This document shows, in pieces, positions 7,301-14,345 of a stretch of DNA of 22,736 bases. The stretch comes from a virus: IMG/VR virus record IMGVR_UViG_3300038463_000049, positions 1-22,736 of that record. One strand, written 5' to 3'. Both the position numbers and the translations under genes were made by a program. The notes beneath the pieces were generated by a model. The model did not search any database. It had not been told where the DNA came from and worked only from the letters and a program-made list of their open reading frames with translations. Numbering within the stretch: position 1 is the first letter of the stretch; each line of letters starts with the position of its first letter.

Positions 7301-9109
7301 AAAGAGATAAAAGTGGCTGGAGAGCAAGAAACTTATGCACTTTGTATCGCCGGGGCACACACACATGTTAGTGCTGGTTTAGTCACCAAAAATACCAACC
7401 CTTGGGCTGAACACGGTACTCCTCTTCTTATGAGGGCCTTCCGTCAGTTAATGATGGAAGAAAGTTTGCAAGCCAGTATGGAAGCAATCTCTGATAGATT
7501 GTATTCGCCACTTATTTTGGCAACACTAGGTTTACCTGATGCTGATGGAGATGGTCCTTGGATTCCTGATGCTGAGGAATTAGGTGCTTTGCGAGATGAC
7601 TTAGCAATGGCTATTAATGCTGACTTTAGATTAATGGTATATCATCACGGTCTAGAAATTCAGAATGCATTCGGTAGAGAATCTATGCCTCGATTGGATG
7701 ATGACTTCTACCGAATCCAGGCTAACTACATGATGGTTTTTGGTATTGGCTCTGAACTATTACAGGGTGGTAAGAGTGGTGCAACCTATGCTAGTGGTGC
7801 TCTTAACCGTGAACTAATTACACAGATGTTAACTACCCATCAACACCAAATTAAGCATTTTATCCAAGGTCGTATGCGAGCTGTTGCTGAACGTCAAGGA
7901 TTCTACGAATATCGTAATGTCGGTGGGCACCCAGTACCAATCATGGAAACTGTGTTAGTTGTTGATGAAGAAACTGGTGCTCAGTTCGTTGAAGAACGCC
8001 CAAAACTCGCTATCCCTGATATTATCTTCCAAAGTATGTCACTACAGGATGAAAATATTGAGCATCAATTCCTACAACAGTTAGCTGGTATGGGTCTTCC
8101 TGTTAGCTTTCAGACATTTACTCGAAATGCTGGTCTTGACTTTGAGGATGAAATAGAAACCGTTAAGAGAGAAAAGGTCGATCTAGTAATTGCAGAACAG
8201 CAAGTTAAGAAAGATATCTTTGATAGGTGCTTCCAATTACAACTACCTATTCCTATGGAATATCAAGCCGAGTATGAAGCGTACATTATGCAACTACAAG
8301 ATCCACAATTAGCTGAACAACTACGACCTGGTGCTATACAGGGTCTTGGTTCGCCTTCTCCTACTCCAAATATTGGTGGAACACCTGTTCATACTGATGT
8401 GAATGGTATTCCTAATATGTATCCATCTATTGCCAACCAAGAAACTCTAGATAGTTTGGGTACTCAAAAGAAGCATCCACCAGAATCTCATGAGCAAAAG
8501 AAGACACAACCGAAGCAATCTAAATCGGGTAAACCAAATGGTCCACAGAAGAAGACTGCCAGTATTGAAGATAATGAGATGGTAGTCACATCTAAAAAGA
8601 CTGGCGATGACATTATCATCGAAGAGGGTGCCATAGTATCTAATGTTGGTGAAGAAGGTGGAGAGTGGGGTAAGTATCGCAAGAGTAACCCCAAGCAGGC
8701 ATCAGTTACTGAAGAGTTTGATGGTGAACGAGAAATAACCTATGGAGATAGAATGAAGTTTTCTGTTCCATGGGAATCACAGTTTAGAACTCAAATGAAG
8801 TTAGCTAATGGTCAAAAAATCGTTGTTGATGATAATTACGAAAAATATGATGAAATTTATATGAAAGATCATATTGCAAAGATTTTAGAGTCTAACGTCG
8901 TTGGCCCAGAAGATAATGACTTCGATGACAAATTGAATGAAGACATCATCCCCACTAATATGGATTTCGATAAGCATAAGAGTGAAATGATGGGTTTTGA
9001 TAACAAAGCCATTACTGGAGTTAATACAGAGGATATGGGTCCTAAAGTTACATTCGGGTCACAAGAATTCCCAAATCGCAAAAAACCAGACGACACAAAA
9101 GATAAATAG
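4361..9109 (+). CDS. Portal protein precursor containing two inteins
   Basis: The 1582-aa precursor should mature to about 855 aa after excision of two inteins (residues 109-494 and 671-1011). Exteins are 1-108, 495-670 and 1012-1582. Portal identity rests on the joined extein: a PSMIDIYSRFPLLG segment and aromatic-rich region (about 525-590), then EHGTPLLMRAFRQLM, a helical stem-like region and FGIGSELLQGGKSGATYASG, followed by a long helical and charged C-terminal tail. It also rests on position just upstream of a prohead protease, scaffold-like and capsid genes. The portal forms the dodecameric DNA channel at one capsid vertex and docks the terminase and neck. Both junctions join without frame loss, giving ...WFRER+TWWFNM... 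and ...GIPYK+TNPWAEHG.... The start is leaderless behind a TATAAT. The last ~200 residues are polar and may be disordered. Confidence 0.88.
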   Translation: MPNEKDWSASTQLNEMKRNPLFNRLRAQSTVDTGRYGNLSQDVKNYTRMSAGRERLNSFSANKKELYLPSDNIGPAVSRNQRTGASMGTNSEWAMPKLHDPFEWFRERCILPGQWMSLLDGAKKVEDVVCGDKALTHMGRYRRVLDTKTQQYDGKIYTVTPQYRFPVTLTEGHPFWTKRNDVIDWVHINHLKRGDLVFVPVDNSIEDYEEISIIDSLNDDEFTVKDGYITHHKSGQYKNIGRPINNLPISIPVTEELMWLSGLYIAEGSCGNRDKSLTFSLNKNETEYANQILDYAKKVFDLDGHIDDRSHIDNTINVIITSQALVQWFRNTFGSGAYNKHLPEWMMHLPENKQKALLRGYFDGDGCYQPVESSFFSSSNALTDQLVLLLERNGFFPSIYKRTTKSFSSNTEGKNVNINRSDNPRFLQWLGVDIFDNDPKFIEENIRRFPIERTDTGYWVPVKSVVEEDYSGPIYSFTITEDHSFVVESLAQKNTWWFNMEDPDEQTRKIRDWARLIYTTHYLVPSMIDIYSRFPLLGMEFAHPDKRVNEFFSELFWDGLQYQDFLYSLSREHWLIGDVFALGSWNDGIGAWEADELINPNDVVVAKNRALRTYQYHIKVPEEVKKLVETRQPEKEFAMLMAMYPDVVEYARKDVEIPVSDVIMKGIPYKCLVAGTDMLTPTGPRPVEDLQIGDPVIAWDITADTPVTSYVEHNSVKEASPVVTVTTKKGRTLTCTLDHPFLTPTGMINAIDLSPGDKIRIGTSIDLKSKEVPVDLAYFLGLMVGDGSYYSHYFEFHNEEQVLIDWVEEFVKQYDCVLHKKFKSSFAIVNDGTNGKTKFSTGSNNLRNLFRDLGIFGQKCQEKRVPQLIWEGSEEAKWAFLSGYLDSDGCLVSRTDQKSQKTYNAYDWASYNQKLLDDTQLLLSVLGVPTTRSPHHIKVESYQGVDILREKLTPLLPRKQLKQMWDQQVVSSSVLEWDTIKEIKVAGEQETYALCIAGAHTHVSAGLVTKNTNPWAEHGTPLLMRAFRQLMMEESLQASMEAISDRLYSPLILATLGLPDADGDGPWIPDAEELGALRDDLAMAINADFRLMVYHHGLEIQNAFGRESMPRLDDDFYRIQANYMMVFGIGSELLQGGKSGATYASGALNRELITQMLTTHQHQIKHFIQGRMRAVAERQGFYEYRNVGGHPVPIMETVLVVDEETGAQFVEERPKLAIPDIIFQSMSLQDENIEHQFLQQLAGMGLPVSFQTFTRNAGLDFEDEIETVKREKVDLVIAEQQVKKDIFDRCFQLQLPIPMEYQAEYEAYIMQLQDPQLAEQLRPGAIQGLGSPSPTPNIGGTPVHTDVNGIPNMYPSIANQETLDSLGTQKKHPPESHEQKKTQPKQSKSGKPNGPQKKTASIEDNEMVVTSKKTGDDIIIEEGAIVSNVGEEGGEWGKYRKSNPKQASVTEEFDGEREITYGDRMKFSVPWESQFRTQMKLANGQKIVVDDNYEKYDEIYMKDHIAKILESNVVGPEDNDFDDKLNEDIIPTNMDFDKHKSEMMGFDNKAITGVNTEDMGPKVTFGSQEFPNRKKPDDTKDK
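4685..5842 (+). other. Intein 1 in portal, with LAGLIDADG endonuclease
   Basis: Precursor residues 109-494 (386 aa). The first residue is C109 (CILPGQWM), followed by a splicing block A-like segment with GDKALTH. TEGHPFW at 170-176 is block B with its TxxH. The endonuclease region shows two LAGLIDADG helices, LSGLYIAEG (260-268) and LLRGYFDGDG (357-366), each with an acidic residue, so cleavage activity is plausible. The C-terminal blocks read YSFTITEDHSFVVESLAQKN, ending at N494 with T495 as the +1 nucleophile. The penultimate residue is Lys rather than the common His. Boundaries are placed by motif and by restoration of a continuous portal sequence. Confidence 0.9.
6371..7393 (+). other. 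Intein 2 in portal, with LAGLIDADG endonuclease
   Basis: Precursor residues 671-1011 (341 aa). It starts at C671 with CLVAGTDMLTPTGPRPVEDL, a textbook block A. Block B is CTLDHPFLT (735-743). LAGLIDADG helices are FLGLMVGDGS (779-788) and FLSGYLDSDG (880-889), both with their acidic residues. The C-terminal blocks are ETYALCIAGAHTHVSAGLVTKN, ending at N1011 with T1012 as the +1 residue. As in intein 1, the penultimate residue is Lys. The two inteins differ in length and in endonuclease sequence, so they are not a simple recent duplication. Confidence 0.92.
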
Positions 9110-9155
9110 TGTAACTAAAGTGTAAACTTAACCTAGGTAATGAAAGGTCGTTAAA

Positions 9156-9332
9156 ATGTCATTCTTGCTAGGTGAAGATAATGTTACACTTCCAAAATAT
9201 GCTGTTTATGAAGGGTCCTTTCTCAGTGTAACTTCTCCGCTAACAAAGTTGGCAATTATACAAGAGGGTGAACATCAAATTGCTCGAAATAGTCATAAGT
9301 TAAATCTCAACGATTCAATTTATGATAATTAA
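9156..9332 (+). CDS. Small hypothetical protein (58 aa)
   Basis: This short gene encodes MSFLLGEDNV... to ...SIYDN. Its ATG has GAAAGG eight bases upstream (9142-9147). The protein has alternating polar and hydrophobic residues compatible with a small beta fold and no membrane segment. It lies in the portal-protease operon, and its TAA ends seven bases before the next ATG. No family recognised; small proteins here may be portal- or neck-associated, which is only positional inference. Confidence 0.6.
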   Translation: MSFLLGEDNVTLPKYAVYEGSFLSVTSPLTKLAIIQEGEHQIARNSHKLNLNDSIYDN

Positions 9333-9338
9333 TGACTA

Positions 9339-9791
9339 ATGTTGCTATCAAGTGTTTCCGTTAATCTCTTGTCGGGCGTTCACCTCAGCACTGTTTATTT
9401 ACTCTTAGGTATTGCACTGGCAACGGTTAGTCTCTATATTGCAATTAAGAAAAATAGACAAGATAACAAAGATGCGATTGCGGAAGCTATTACAGATAAA
9501 GTAGTAGCCGATTCTAAACAAGATATAGCAGAAGCAGTTAAATTAGAGGTAATCAAAGCAGTAAGATCAGAAATTGCTAATATTGATTATAAAATCACTA
9601 GAAATGGAATGACTAGTAATAATTTAGGTGATGTTGCTGCTCGTACTGAAGAAAAGGTGGACCTGTTAAATAGAACTGTAGAAGTATTAGCGATTACTGT
9701 AACAAATACTAATGAACGACTTGTTGAACACATAGGTTGGCACAGTGGATATGAAGATAGTCAGAAATTATTTAAGGATAAGAAAAAATAA
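9339..9791 (+). CDS. N-terminal membrane anchor plus coiled-coil protein
   Basis: This encodes 150 aa. Residues about 18-37 (TVYLLLGIALATVSLYIAI) form one hydrophobic helix followed by a basic KKNR stop, so the N-terminus is probably membrane-inserted with the rest cytoplasmic. Residues about 40-135 are strongly helical with heptad-like spacing (AIAEAITDKVV..., EEKVDLLNRTVEVLAITV) and look coiled-coil. The ATG follows the previous stop by six bases with no clear ribosome-binding site, suggesting translational coupling; the TAA shares one base with the next ATG. Single-helix plus coiled-coil proteins in phages include holin-like and membrane-tether proteins, but nothing here fixes the function. 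Confidence 0.7.
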   Translation: MLLSSVSVNLLSGVHLSTVYLLLGIALATVSLYIAIKKNRQDNKDAIAEAITDKVVADSKQDIAEAVKLEVIKAVRSEIANIDYKITRNGMTSNNLGDVAARTEEKVDLLNRTVEVLAITVTNTNERLVEHIGWHSGYEDSQKLFKDKKK

Positions 9792-10480
9792 TGTTTAGAA
9801 AATATGGCGCTCCCTTCCTAAAACTACCACATAGTATTGATACTAACTTCTCAAATATAGAAAAGATTCCTGAACACAGTATTGATTGGTCAGACTTTAA
9901 GTTTAACCCTAATACTAATGCTGAAAATGGGTACCTCTATAGGATTAGTAGGGCCATCAGTACACGAGTAAATGCCAACTATGATGGATGGCCCGTAGAT
10001 CAAGTCAAGCAATCTTACAAAACATTCAATGGACGTCCTTGCTTTGTGGAGCATAACAATGCTGATCCCAAGCGTCATCGTGGTGTAATTCTTGCATCAA
10101 TCTATAGAGAAACCAAATTGGGAAGTGGAATTATTGATGGTTCTGTTTACTGTCTAGAGGAACTAGATGCACAAACATTTCCTAGACTAGCAAATGCTGT
10201 AATGGATGGTTCACTTAATGGTGTTTCTATGGGGGCAGATGTACAAGGAACAATATGTTCTGCATGTGGTAAATATGCTTCAAAACCAGCAGAATATTGC
10301 ACTCATATTCCCAAATTAAAGGGACAGATGACCACTGTTTACAAGAATGGTCGTAAGATTGAATCGAGAGTTTGGGAAAACTGTATTAAACCTAATTTCT
10401 TCGAACTATCTTCAGTTTTTGATCCAGCCGATGAATCTTCTTTGATTATAAAAAAATTCTACAAATCCCCTGCATTCTAA
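9791..10480 (+). CDS. Prohead (capsid maturation) protease with zinc-knuckle insertion
   Basis: This encodes 229 aa and overlaps the previous stop by one base (TAATG). The fold signature of phage prohead serine proteases is visible: FVEHNNADPKRHRGVI with probable catalytic H88, the DGSLNGVSMGADV loop with probable catalytic S146, and the C-terminal FFELSSVFDPAD motif (about 203-213). The enzyme would cleave scaffold and capsid-protein tails inside the prohead after assembly. Directly after the catalytic Ser strand sits a CSAC...YCTH cluster (C156, C159, C170, H172), a probable structural zinc site not part of the minimal fold. It is placed between portal and scaffold-like genes, as expected. 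The exact third catalytic residue cannot be assigned by eye. Confidence 0.85.
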   Translation: MFRKYGAPFLKLPHSIDTNFSNIEKIPEHSIDWSDFKFNPNTNAENGYLYRISRAISTRVNANYDGWPVDQVKQSYKTFNGRPCFVEHNNADPKRHRGVILASIYRETKLGSGIIDGSVYCLEELDAQTFPRLANAVMDGSLNGVSMGADVQGTICSACGKYASKPAEYCTHIPKLKGQMTTVYKNGRKIESRVWENCIKPNFFELSSVFDPADESSLIIKKFYKSPAF

Positions 10481-11208
10481 TGTTAAACGCTACAGACCAA
10501 GTAATTGACTTCCACCGTAGTCTTCCTAAAAAGGAAGCTAAAGAAATAATGAGAGTCAATCTCACTGTTCTAGGTCTATGTCCTCAATGCTCTGGAGATA
10601 ACTATCGATCTGGTATCTGTGAAGACTGTGGCTTTATTAGTCCTGAAGTACAAGAAGCTATTAAAGAATTTGAAGAAGCACAAAATACACCTGTAAAAGT
10701 GCCAAAGAAAAAATCCGAAGACAGTAAACAATTTTCACCTGGTTACCCAAAATTATCTAGTTCAAGTACTTCAACATACTATGAATATTTACAAAAGAAT
10801 CATGGAACGAAACTAGATCTTTGCCCTAATGGTCATTTAATGGACGAAACTGGCCTAATGTGCCGAGAACCAGAATGTACTTACGAGAGACCTCCAGCTC
10901 AACTAGATTTTAAAGCACCCTCCTACACGGGCATCAGTCCAGACATCGAGCAAAAAAGAGTGTTCGTCAGTCCCGCCGAGAAACACATCACGGTAATGAA
11001 AAAAAAGTTAAAAAGTTACAAAAAGAAGAATAAAACTAGTAATAAATCAGAAAACTCAAATGAGGATATGAATGGCGCTCCTGGAACAAGTTTAGATGAT
11101 GCATCTGTTGCAGCTAATGACAAAATTACTAGAGGACAACAGATGTTAGAGGATGCTGCGAAACTTGAATACTTTAAAAACTTACAAGGCGAAGAAGAGG
11201 AAAATTAA
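10480..11208 (+). CDS. Double zinc-ribbon protein of the head operon
   Basis: This encodes 242 aa, with a one-base TAATG overlap on both sides and so tight coupling to protease and scaffold. Ribbon 1 is CPQC...CEDC (C34, C37, C47, C50). Ribbon 2 is CPNGH...C...C (C115, H119, C128, C133). A Lys-rich stretch follows (about 174-187, MKKKLKSYKKKNK), then an acidic helical C-terminus ending EEEEN. The basic patch could touch DNA or an acidic scaffold. I recognise no named family. Co-translation with the protease and scaffold suggests a prohead-internal or assembly role, by inference from position. Confidence 0.7.
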   Translation: MLNATDQVIDFHRSLPKKEAKEIMRVNLTVLGLCPQCSGDNYRSGICEDCGFISPEVQEAIKEFEEAQNTPVKVPKKKSEDSKQFSPGYPKLSSSSTSTYYEYLQKNHGTKLDLCPNGHLMDETGLMCREPECTYERPPAQLDFKAPSYTGISPDIEQKRVFVSPAEKHITVMKKKLKSYKKKNKTSNKSENSNEDMNGAPGTSLDDASVAANDKITRGQQMLEDAAKLEYFKNLQGEEEEN

Positions 11209-12545
11209 TGTCTAGATTCCAAGCTGGAAACGGTTGGCAGAATAGTGGTGCTCCTAGCCCAGCTACTCCTCGACAACTTCCATATGACCAAGTGGATACA
11301 ATTAACCTAGATTCATGGGGAGCTTCTGAGCAATCTCCTCCTCCTGCTGATGAAATAGAAGGTTGGGTTGCAGATCAACCAGCTGCTCGTTTTGTTGATG
11401 TTCAAGATCTAGATGCTGCTGACGAAGGCGAAATCGTCGGAGGTCCTGGTTCCAGTGCTGTTTACCCAGAAGGTCGGCAAATGTATGCTAACTATCAGGG
11501 AGCTTTTGACAACGATGTAGATGAAAAACTATATAAGGTTGCAGAAAACATTCATAATGTTCAGGTAGCTATTGCTAATGGTGATGACTTTAGTTTCTCT
11601 GGTGCACAGAGTGCAGCTAATGAAGCTAATGACCATATAAAGAGTGCATCTACTGATGTAAATCTACAATTTGTTGTTGCTAGTATTCCTTCGATTCTAA
11701 ATGACATTGAAGACAACCTTGTTGCTACGAACGATTACCGTCAAGCCTCAAAAGATCTCTCTGAATTAAAGACTCTCGTAGAAGACACTTACAAGTTTGC
11801 TTCTGATGATGAAGATGATGATGAAGACGAAGACTCAACAAAAGAAGCATCAAAGGTGACAGATGATGAGTCGGAAACCGAACCTTCTGAAAAGACTGCG
11901 ACGAAAGTTAGCACGGAAACTCAGCAAGGCGAGAAGACTGAGGATGGTGCTGTGGATACTTTTGTAAATCGTCTTGCGACAAATGGTAATCAGGAAACCC
12001 TTCAAATTACTGATGTTCGTGATCTAGATGATTCAGGCAGTAACTTCACTTACGAGAAGACAGTTACTCCTGACCATATAACGAATGTACTAGAACCAGA
12101 AGAAGTCAATGGTGAAGACGCTGGTTATGTTGGATATATGAACTGGGGACAAGGTACAGGAATTGAGCAGGGAGTCGGAGTACATCCTGAAGTCTTCCCT
12201 AATGATACTACTAACCCAGCACTTGTGCCATATTCTGCTGTACAGGCTGCTCGCACTAAGGTTTTTGCAGCTCTCAATCTTTATGAAAAACTAGAGACTC
12301 TTGACATGGTTAATCCAGATGAGAAGTTTATTCATATTGCTAAATTCGAACAAATGTCAGATGCTGAGCTAAAGGGATTTAGCGAATCAATTGACATGTT
12401 TGAGAAGTCCGAGACTAGTCGATCTCGGGTCAAAAAGGTGGCTTCTACAAATCGTGGACGCCTACCGGATATGGGTCGAGCGACTACGGCCAGCGTTAGC
12501 AAAGACAGTGTCCTTGCTGATGATTATCTATTAGGTATCAAGTAA
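11208..12545 (+). CDS. Probable capsid scaffolding / prohead core protein
   Basis: This encodes 445 aa. It starts on the A of the upstream stop and has GAAGAGG as ribosome-binding site. The protein is acidic and mostly polar. Residues about 103-197 are helical and probably coiled-coil, followed by an extreme acidic run (residues 200-209, DEDDDEDED type) and a Ser/Thr/Glu/Lys-rich linker. The C-terminal ~100 residues are again helical (AARTKVFAALNLYEKLETL) and end in a basic segment. Lying directly between the protease and the decoration/capsid genes, an acidic helical protein of this size fits a scaffold that the protease degrades. There is no direct sequence motif for scaffolds, so this is mainly context. 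Confidence 0.6.
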   Translation: MSRFQAGNGWQNSGAPSPATPRQLPYDQVDTINLDSWGASEQSPPPADEIEGWVADQPAARFVDVQDLDAADEGEIVGGPGSSAVYPEGRQMYANYQGAFDNDVDEKLYKVAENIHNVQVAIANGDDFSFSGAQSAANEANDHIKSASTDVNLQFVVASIPSILNDIEDNLVATNDYRQASKDLSELKTLVEDTYKFASDDEDDDEDEDSTKEASKVTDDESETEPSEKTATKVSTETQQGEKTEDGAVDTFVNRLATNGNQETLQITDVRDLDDSGSNFTYEKTVTPDHITNVLEPEEVNGEDAGYVGYMNWGQGTGIEQGVGVHPEVFPNDTTNPALVPYSAVQAARTKVFAALNLYEKLETLDMVNPDEKFIHIAKFEQMSDAELKGFSESIDMFEKSETSRSRVKKVASTNRGRLPDMGRATTASVSKDSVLADDYLLGIK

Positions 12546-12558
12546 GGAGATACAACAT

Positions 12559-13083
12559 ATGATACAGCTTACAAGCTTATCACAAGTCGGTGTCCACCGT
12601 ACCTTCATTCCACTTCAGAGTAAGTATGAGGCCACCCCCGTTGGGACTTTTCTAGACCCAACAGAAGTAGGCAATATTTATTCCGGTATGGTTGTGTATC
12701 GTACTGGTGGAGATACCGTCGCACTATTTGATGGAAACACGGCAGTTTCCGGTTCTACGAGTCCTAAGCCTTTTGGCTTTGCTGCTCTTGACCGAAACGC
12801 CAGCATTGACGATGTTACCCAAACAGGCGTCAACGTATTTACCGTATGGATTGGTGGTGACAACGCCTACTTCCAAGTCTCAGCTCCTGCATTCGATGCT
12901 ACACAGAGTTACACAGTTTCAACTAGTGGTACTCCTGTGTATTTGTATGCCGGTACTGGTACTCAGAAGGCCGTTCTTACTTCTACTGCTCCTAATGCTT
13001 ATGCTACCCCAGTTGCTGAACTGATTGACGTTCTTGGTCCAACCCAAATCGTTATCCGTATAGTACCTCGTGGCACTCTATAA
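12559..13083 (+). CDS. Probable head decoration protein
   Basis: This encodes 174 aa from an ATG with the strongest ribosome-binding site here (TAAGGAG at 12543-12549, nine bases upstream). The sequence is all-beta in character (VGNIYSGMVVYRTGGDTVALFDG, YFQVSAPAFDATQSYTV), uncharged, and contains the short PFGFAALDR strand often seen where small capsid-stabilising proteins fold. It is immediately upstream of the major capsid gene with similar GC-richer codons, consistent with a highly expressed partner binding the capsid exterior. I infer decoration from position, size and composition; a capsid-vertex or fibre protein is the alternative. Confidence 0.6.
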   Translation: MIQLTSLSQVGVHRTFIPLQSKYEATPVGTFLDPTEVGNIYSGMVVYRTGGDTVALFDGNTAVSGSTSPKPFGFAALDRNASIDDVTQTGVNVFTVWIGGDNAYFQVSAPAFDATQSYTVSTSGTPVYLYAGTGTQKAVLTSTAPNAYATPVAELIDVLGPTQIVIRIVPRGTL

Positions 13084-13086
13084 GAA

Positions 13087-13104
13087 TAATTATAGAGATA
13101 ATTA
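13087..13104 (+). promoter_or_regulatory. Small hairpin in the leader of the capsid gene
   Basis: TAATTAT, a four-base AGAG loop and ATAATTA form a perfect seven-base stem just upstream of the purine-rich ribosome-binding tract (AAAGGAAAAGGAAAAG, 13107-13122). It could affect mRNA stability or processing ahead of the capsid gene. Function is inferred. Confidence 0.4.
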
Positions 13105-13125
13105 CTAAAGGAAAAGGAAAAGAAA

Positions 13126-14115
13126 ATGCCATTCACTAAATCAGGCGCACGCGTTGCGGTAGGTTCAGATGATTATGTCGAGAAGATTCTAGGTGCTCAA
13201 GATCGCCTAGAGGAAACTACTGGTCGTAAGACCGCTTCTAAGGAAGCAAAGGAAGCTCGTCTAAGTCAGATCCTAGCCGACCGTTCAAACTACATGGTCC
13301 GTCTTGGCCAGGGTATGATTGGTCCTATCCAGTTGAAGCTTCGTTATCAGGGTCTAACCCGTAACGTTCTTCTGGAAGACCCACTTACACCTGGTGTCCC
13401 TGTCATGTACGATATTCTTGACGAATATGGTCAGGCCTATATCCTCAGTGGTTCTGAGGGAGAGGTTAAGGTAACACGATTCGAAGGTAAGAAAGTTCCC
13501 CTTCGGTTATATCGTATTGCCACCTTCCCTGAGATCAAAAAGGAAGACCTTTGGACCCTACGTGTCAACATTGTTGAGTATGCACAGGACATGTCCAAGC
13601 AGGCTATTATGATCCAAGAAGATGCCCGTACTATTACGGTTCTTCAGGCTGCTATCAATAACTACGCTGTTGACCCTAACCACACGGTTAGTCCTAACCA
13701 CATCGTTAATGAATTGAGTGGCTACGTTACGCCAGACTCATTGTTCGATGCTGTTGCATTGGTCGAGGTTCACCAGTTGGAGGCAAGTCGCTTGCTATTT
13801 AACCCAATTGACTACCGAGACCTCTACAAGTGGGACATCAACCAGACCGGTTGGGCCTTCAAGGACCGTGTTGTTGCTGGTGAGCGTATCGTTCAATTCG
13901 GTGGTTTCCAGGTTCAGCGTTCAATCGTTGTTCCTCAGGGTACCATCTATCTAACTCCATCTCCTGAGTTCCTTGGTGTAATGCCAGTTATGTACTCACT
14001 AGATGTGGAGGAGAACCACACTCCTGAGAAGTTCCTCAAGGGTTGGGTCATGGACGAATATATAAGCCAAGCGGTGTTGAACCCAAGAGGGCTCGCACAG
14101 ATCGTGAAATCGTAA
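13126..14115 (+). CDS. Major capsid protein
   Basis: This encodes 329 aa with a very strong purine ribosome-binding tract. Order and size fit an HK97-fold major capsid protein. An N-terminal helical, charged arm (about 1-55) is followed by a beta segment (QLKLRYQGLTRNVLLEDPLTPG) and an E-loop-like part with SGSEGEVKVTRFEGKKVPLRLY. A long helix with EYAQDMSKQAIMIQEDARTITVLQAAI and an A-domain end (VVPQGTIYLTPSPEFLGVMPVMYSLDV) complete it. It builds the icosahedral shell. Codons are visibly optimised compared with neighbours: about ten of a dozen Asn codons are AAC, Phe is mostly TTC and Lys mostly AAG, as expected for the most abundant protein. Its last residues, GLAQIVKS, are echoed in a relic 150 bases downstream. 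There is no cleavage-site evidence for the protease in the sequence itself. Confidence 0.85.
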   Translation: MPFTKSGARVAVGSDDYVEKILGAQDRLEETTGRKTASKEAKEARLSQILADRSNYMVRLGQGMIGPIQLKLRYQGLTRNVLLEDPLTPGVPVMYDILDEYGQAYILSGSEGEVKVTRFEGKKVPLRLYRIATFPEIKKEDLWTLRVNIVEYAQDMSKQAIMIQEDARTITVLQAAINNYAVDPNHTVSPNHIVNELSGYVTPDSLFDAVALVEVHQLEASRLLFNPIDYRDLYKWDINQTGWAFKDRVVAGERIVQFGGFQVQRSIVVPQGTIYLTPSPEFLGVMPVMYSLDVEENHTPEKFLKGWVMDEYISQAVLNPRGLAQIVKS

Positions 14116-14170
14116 ACAAACCCATTTAATTAGTAACTCTCAAAGTTACTATAAATGCAGTAATTACAAG

Positions 14171-14220
14171 AAAACAAGGACTGTTTTCAGGAGAAATCTT
14201 GAAAATGGTCCTTGTTTTTT
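14171..14220 (+). terminator. Strong rho-independent terminator after the capsid gene
   Basis: A 19-base arm at 14171-14189 pairs along its full length with 14200-14218 (17 Watson-Crick pairs and two G-T wobbles) around a ten-base loop, and ends in a run of six T (14215-14220). It separates head genes from the nuclease cassette. The A-rich 5' flank could let it work in both directions. Confidence 0.88.
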
Positions 14221-14240
14221 GTCATATGCGTGATTAAAAA

Positions 14241-14285
14241 GTCAATACCGGGTTAGCCCAGATTGTGAAAATATCTTCATCCATT
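14241..14285 (+). pseudogene. Relic of a second capsid-gene 3' end
   Basis: Read in frame from 14241, the bases encode V-N-T-G-L-A-Q-I-V-K-I-S. This repeats the major capsid C-terminus N-P-R-G-L-A-Q-I-V-K-S encoded at 14080-14112. In the shared GLAQIVK block the nucleotides differ only at synonymous sites (CTC/TTA, GCA/GCC, ATC/ATT), so the copy came from a diverged homologous gene that had been under protein-level selection. It is bounded upstream by an in-frame TAA. It probably arrived with the nuclease cassette. Confidence 0.65.
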
Positions 14286-14316
14286 ACCCATACCTTGAGG
14301 TGATAATATAACCTAC

Positions 14317-14345
14317 TTGACATGAAACCTCTGAGTTGATATACT
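14317..14345 (+). promoter_or_regulatory. Consensus sigma70-type promoter of the nuclease gene
   Basis: A perfect TTGACA (14317-14322), 17-base spacer, extended TG (14337-14338) and TATACT (14340-14345). Predicted start is near 14352, giving a leader of about 38 bases that contains an imperfect hairpin (CATCCAC... with ...GTGGTGATG, 14351-14373) and the AAAGGA ribosome-binding site. It shares the TGnTATACT element with the promoter at 2724-2752. Confidence 0.85.

Noticed and set aside
14149-14157. T4-like late promoter (TATAAATA) near CTATAAATG, and GATAAATAA at 16213
   Set aside because: Neither matches TATAAATA fully, one lies just before a terminator and the other in a hairpin loop.
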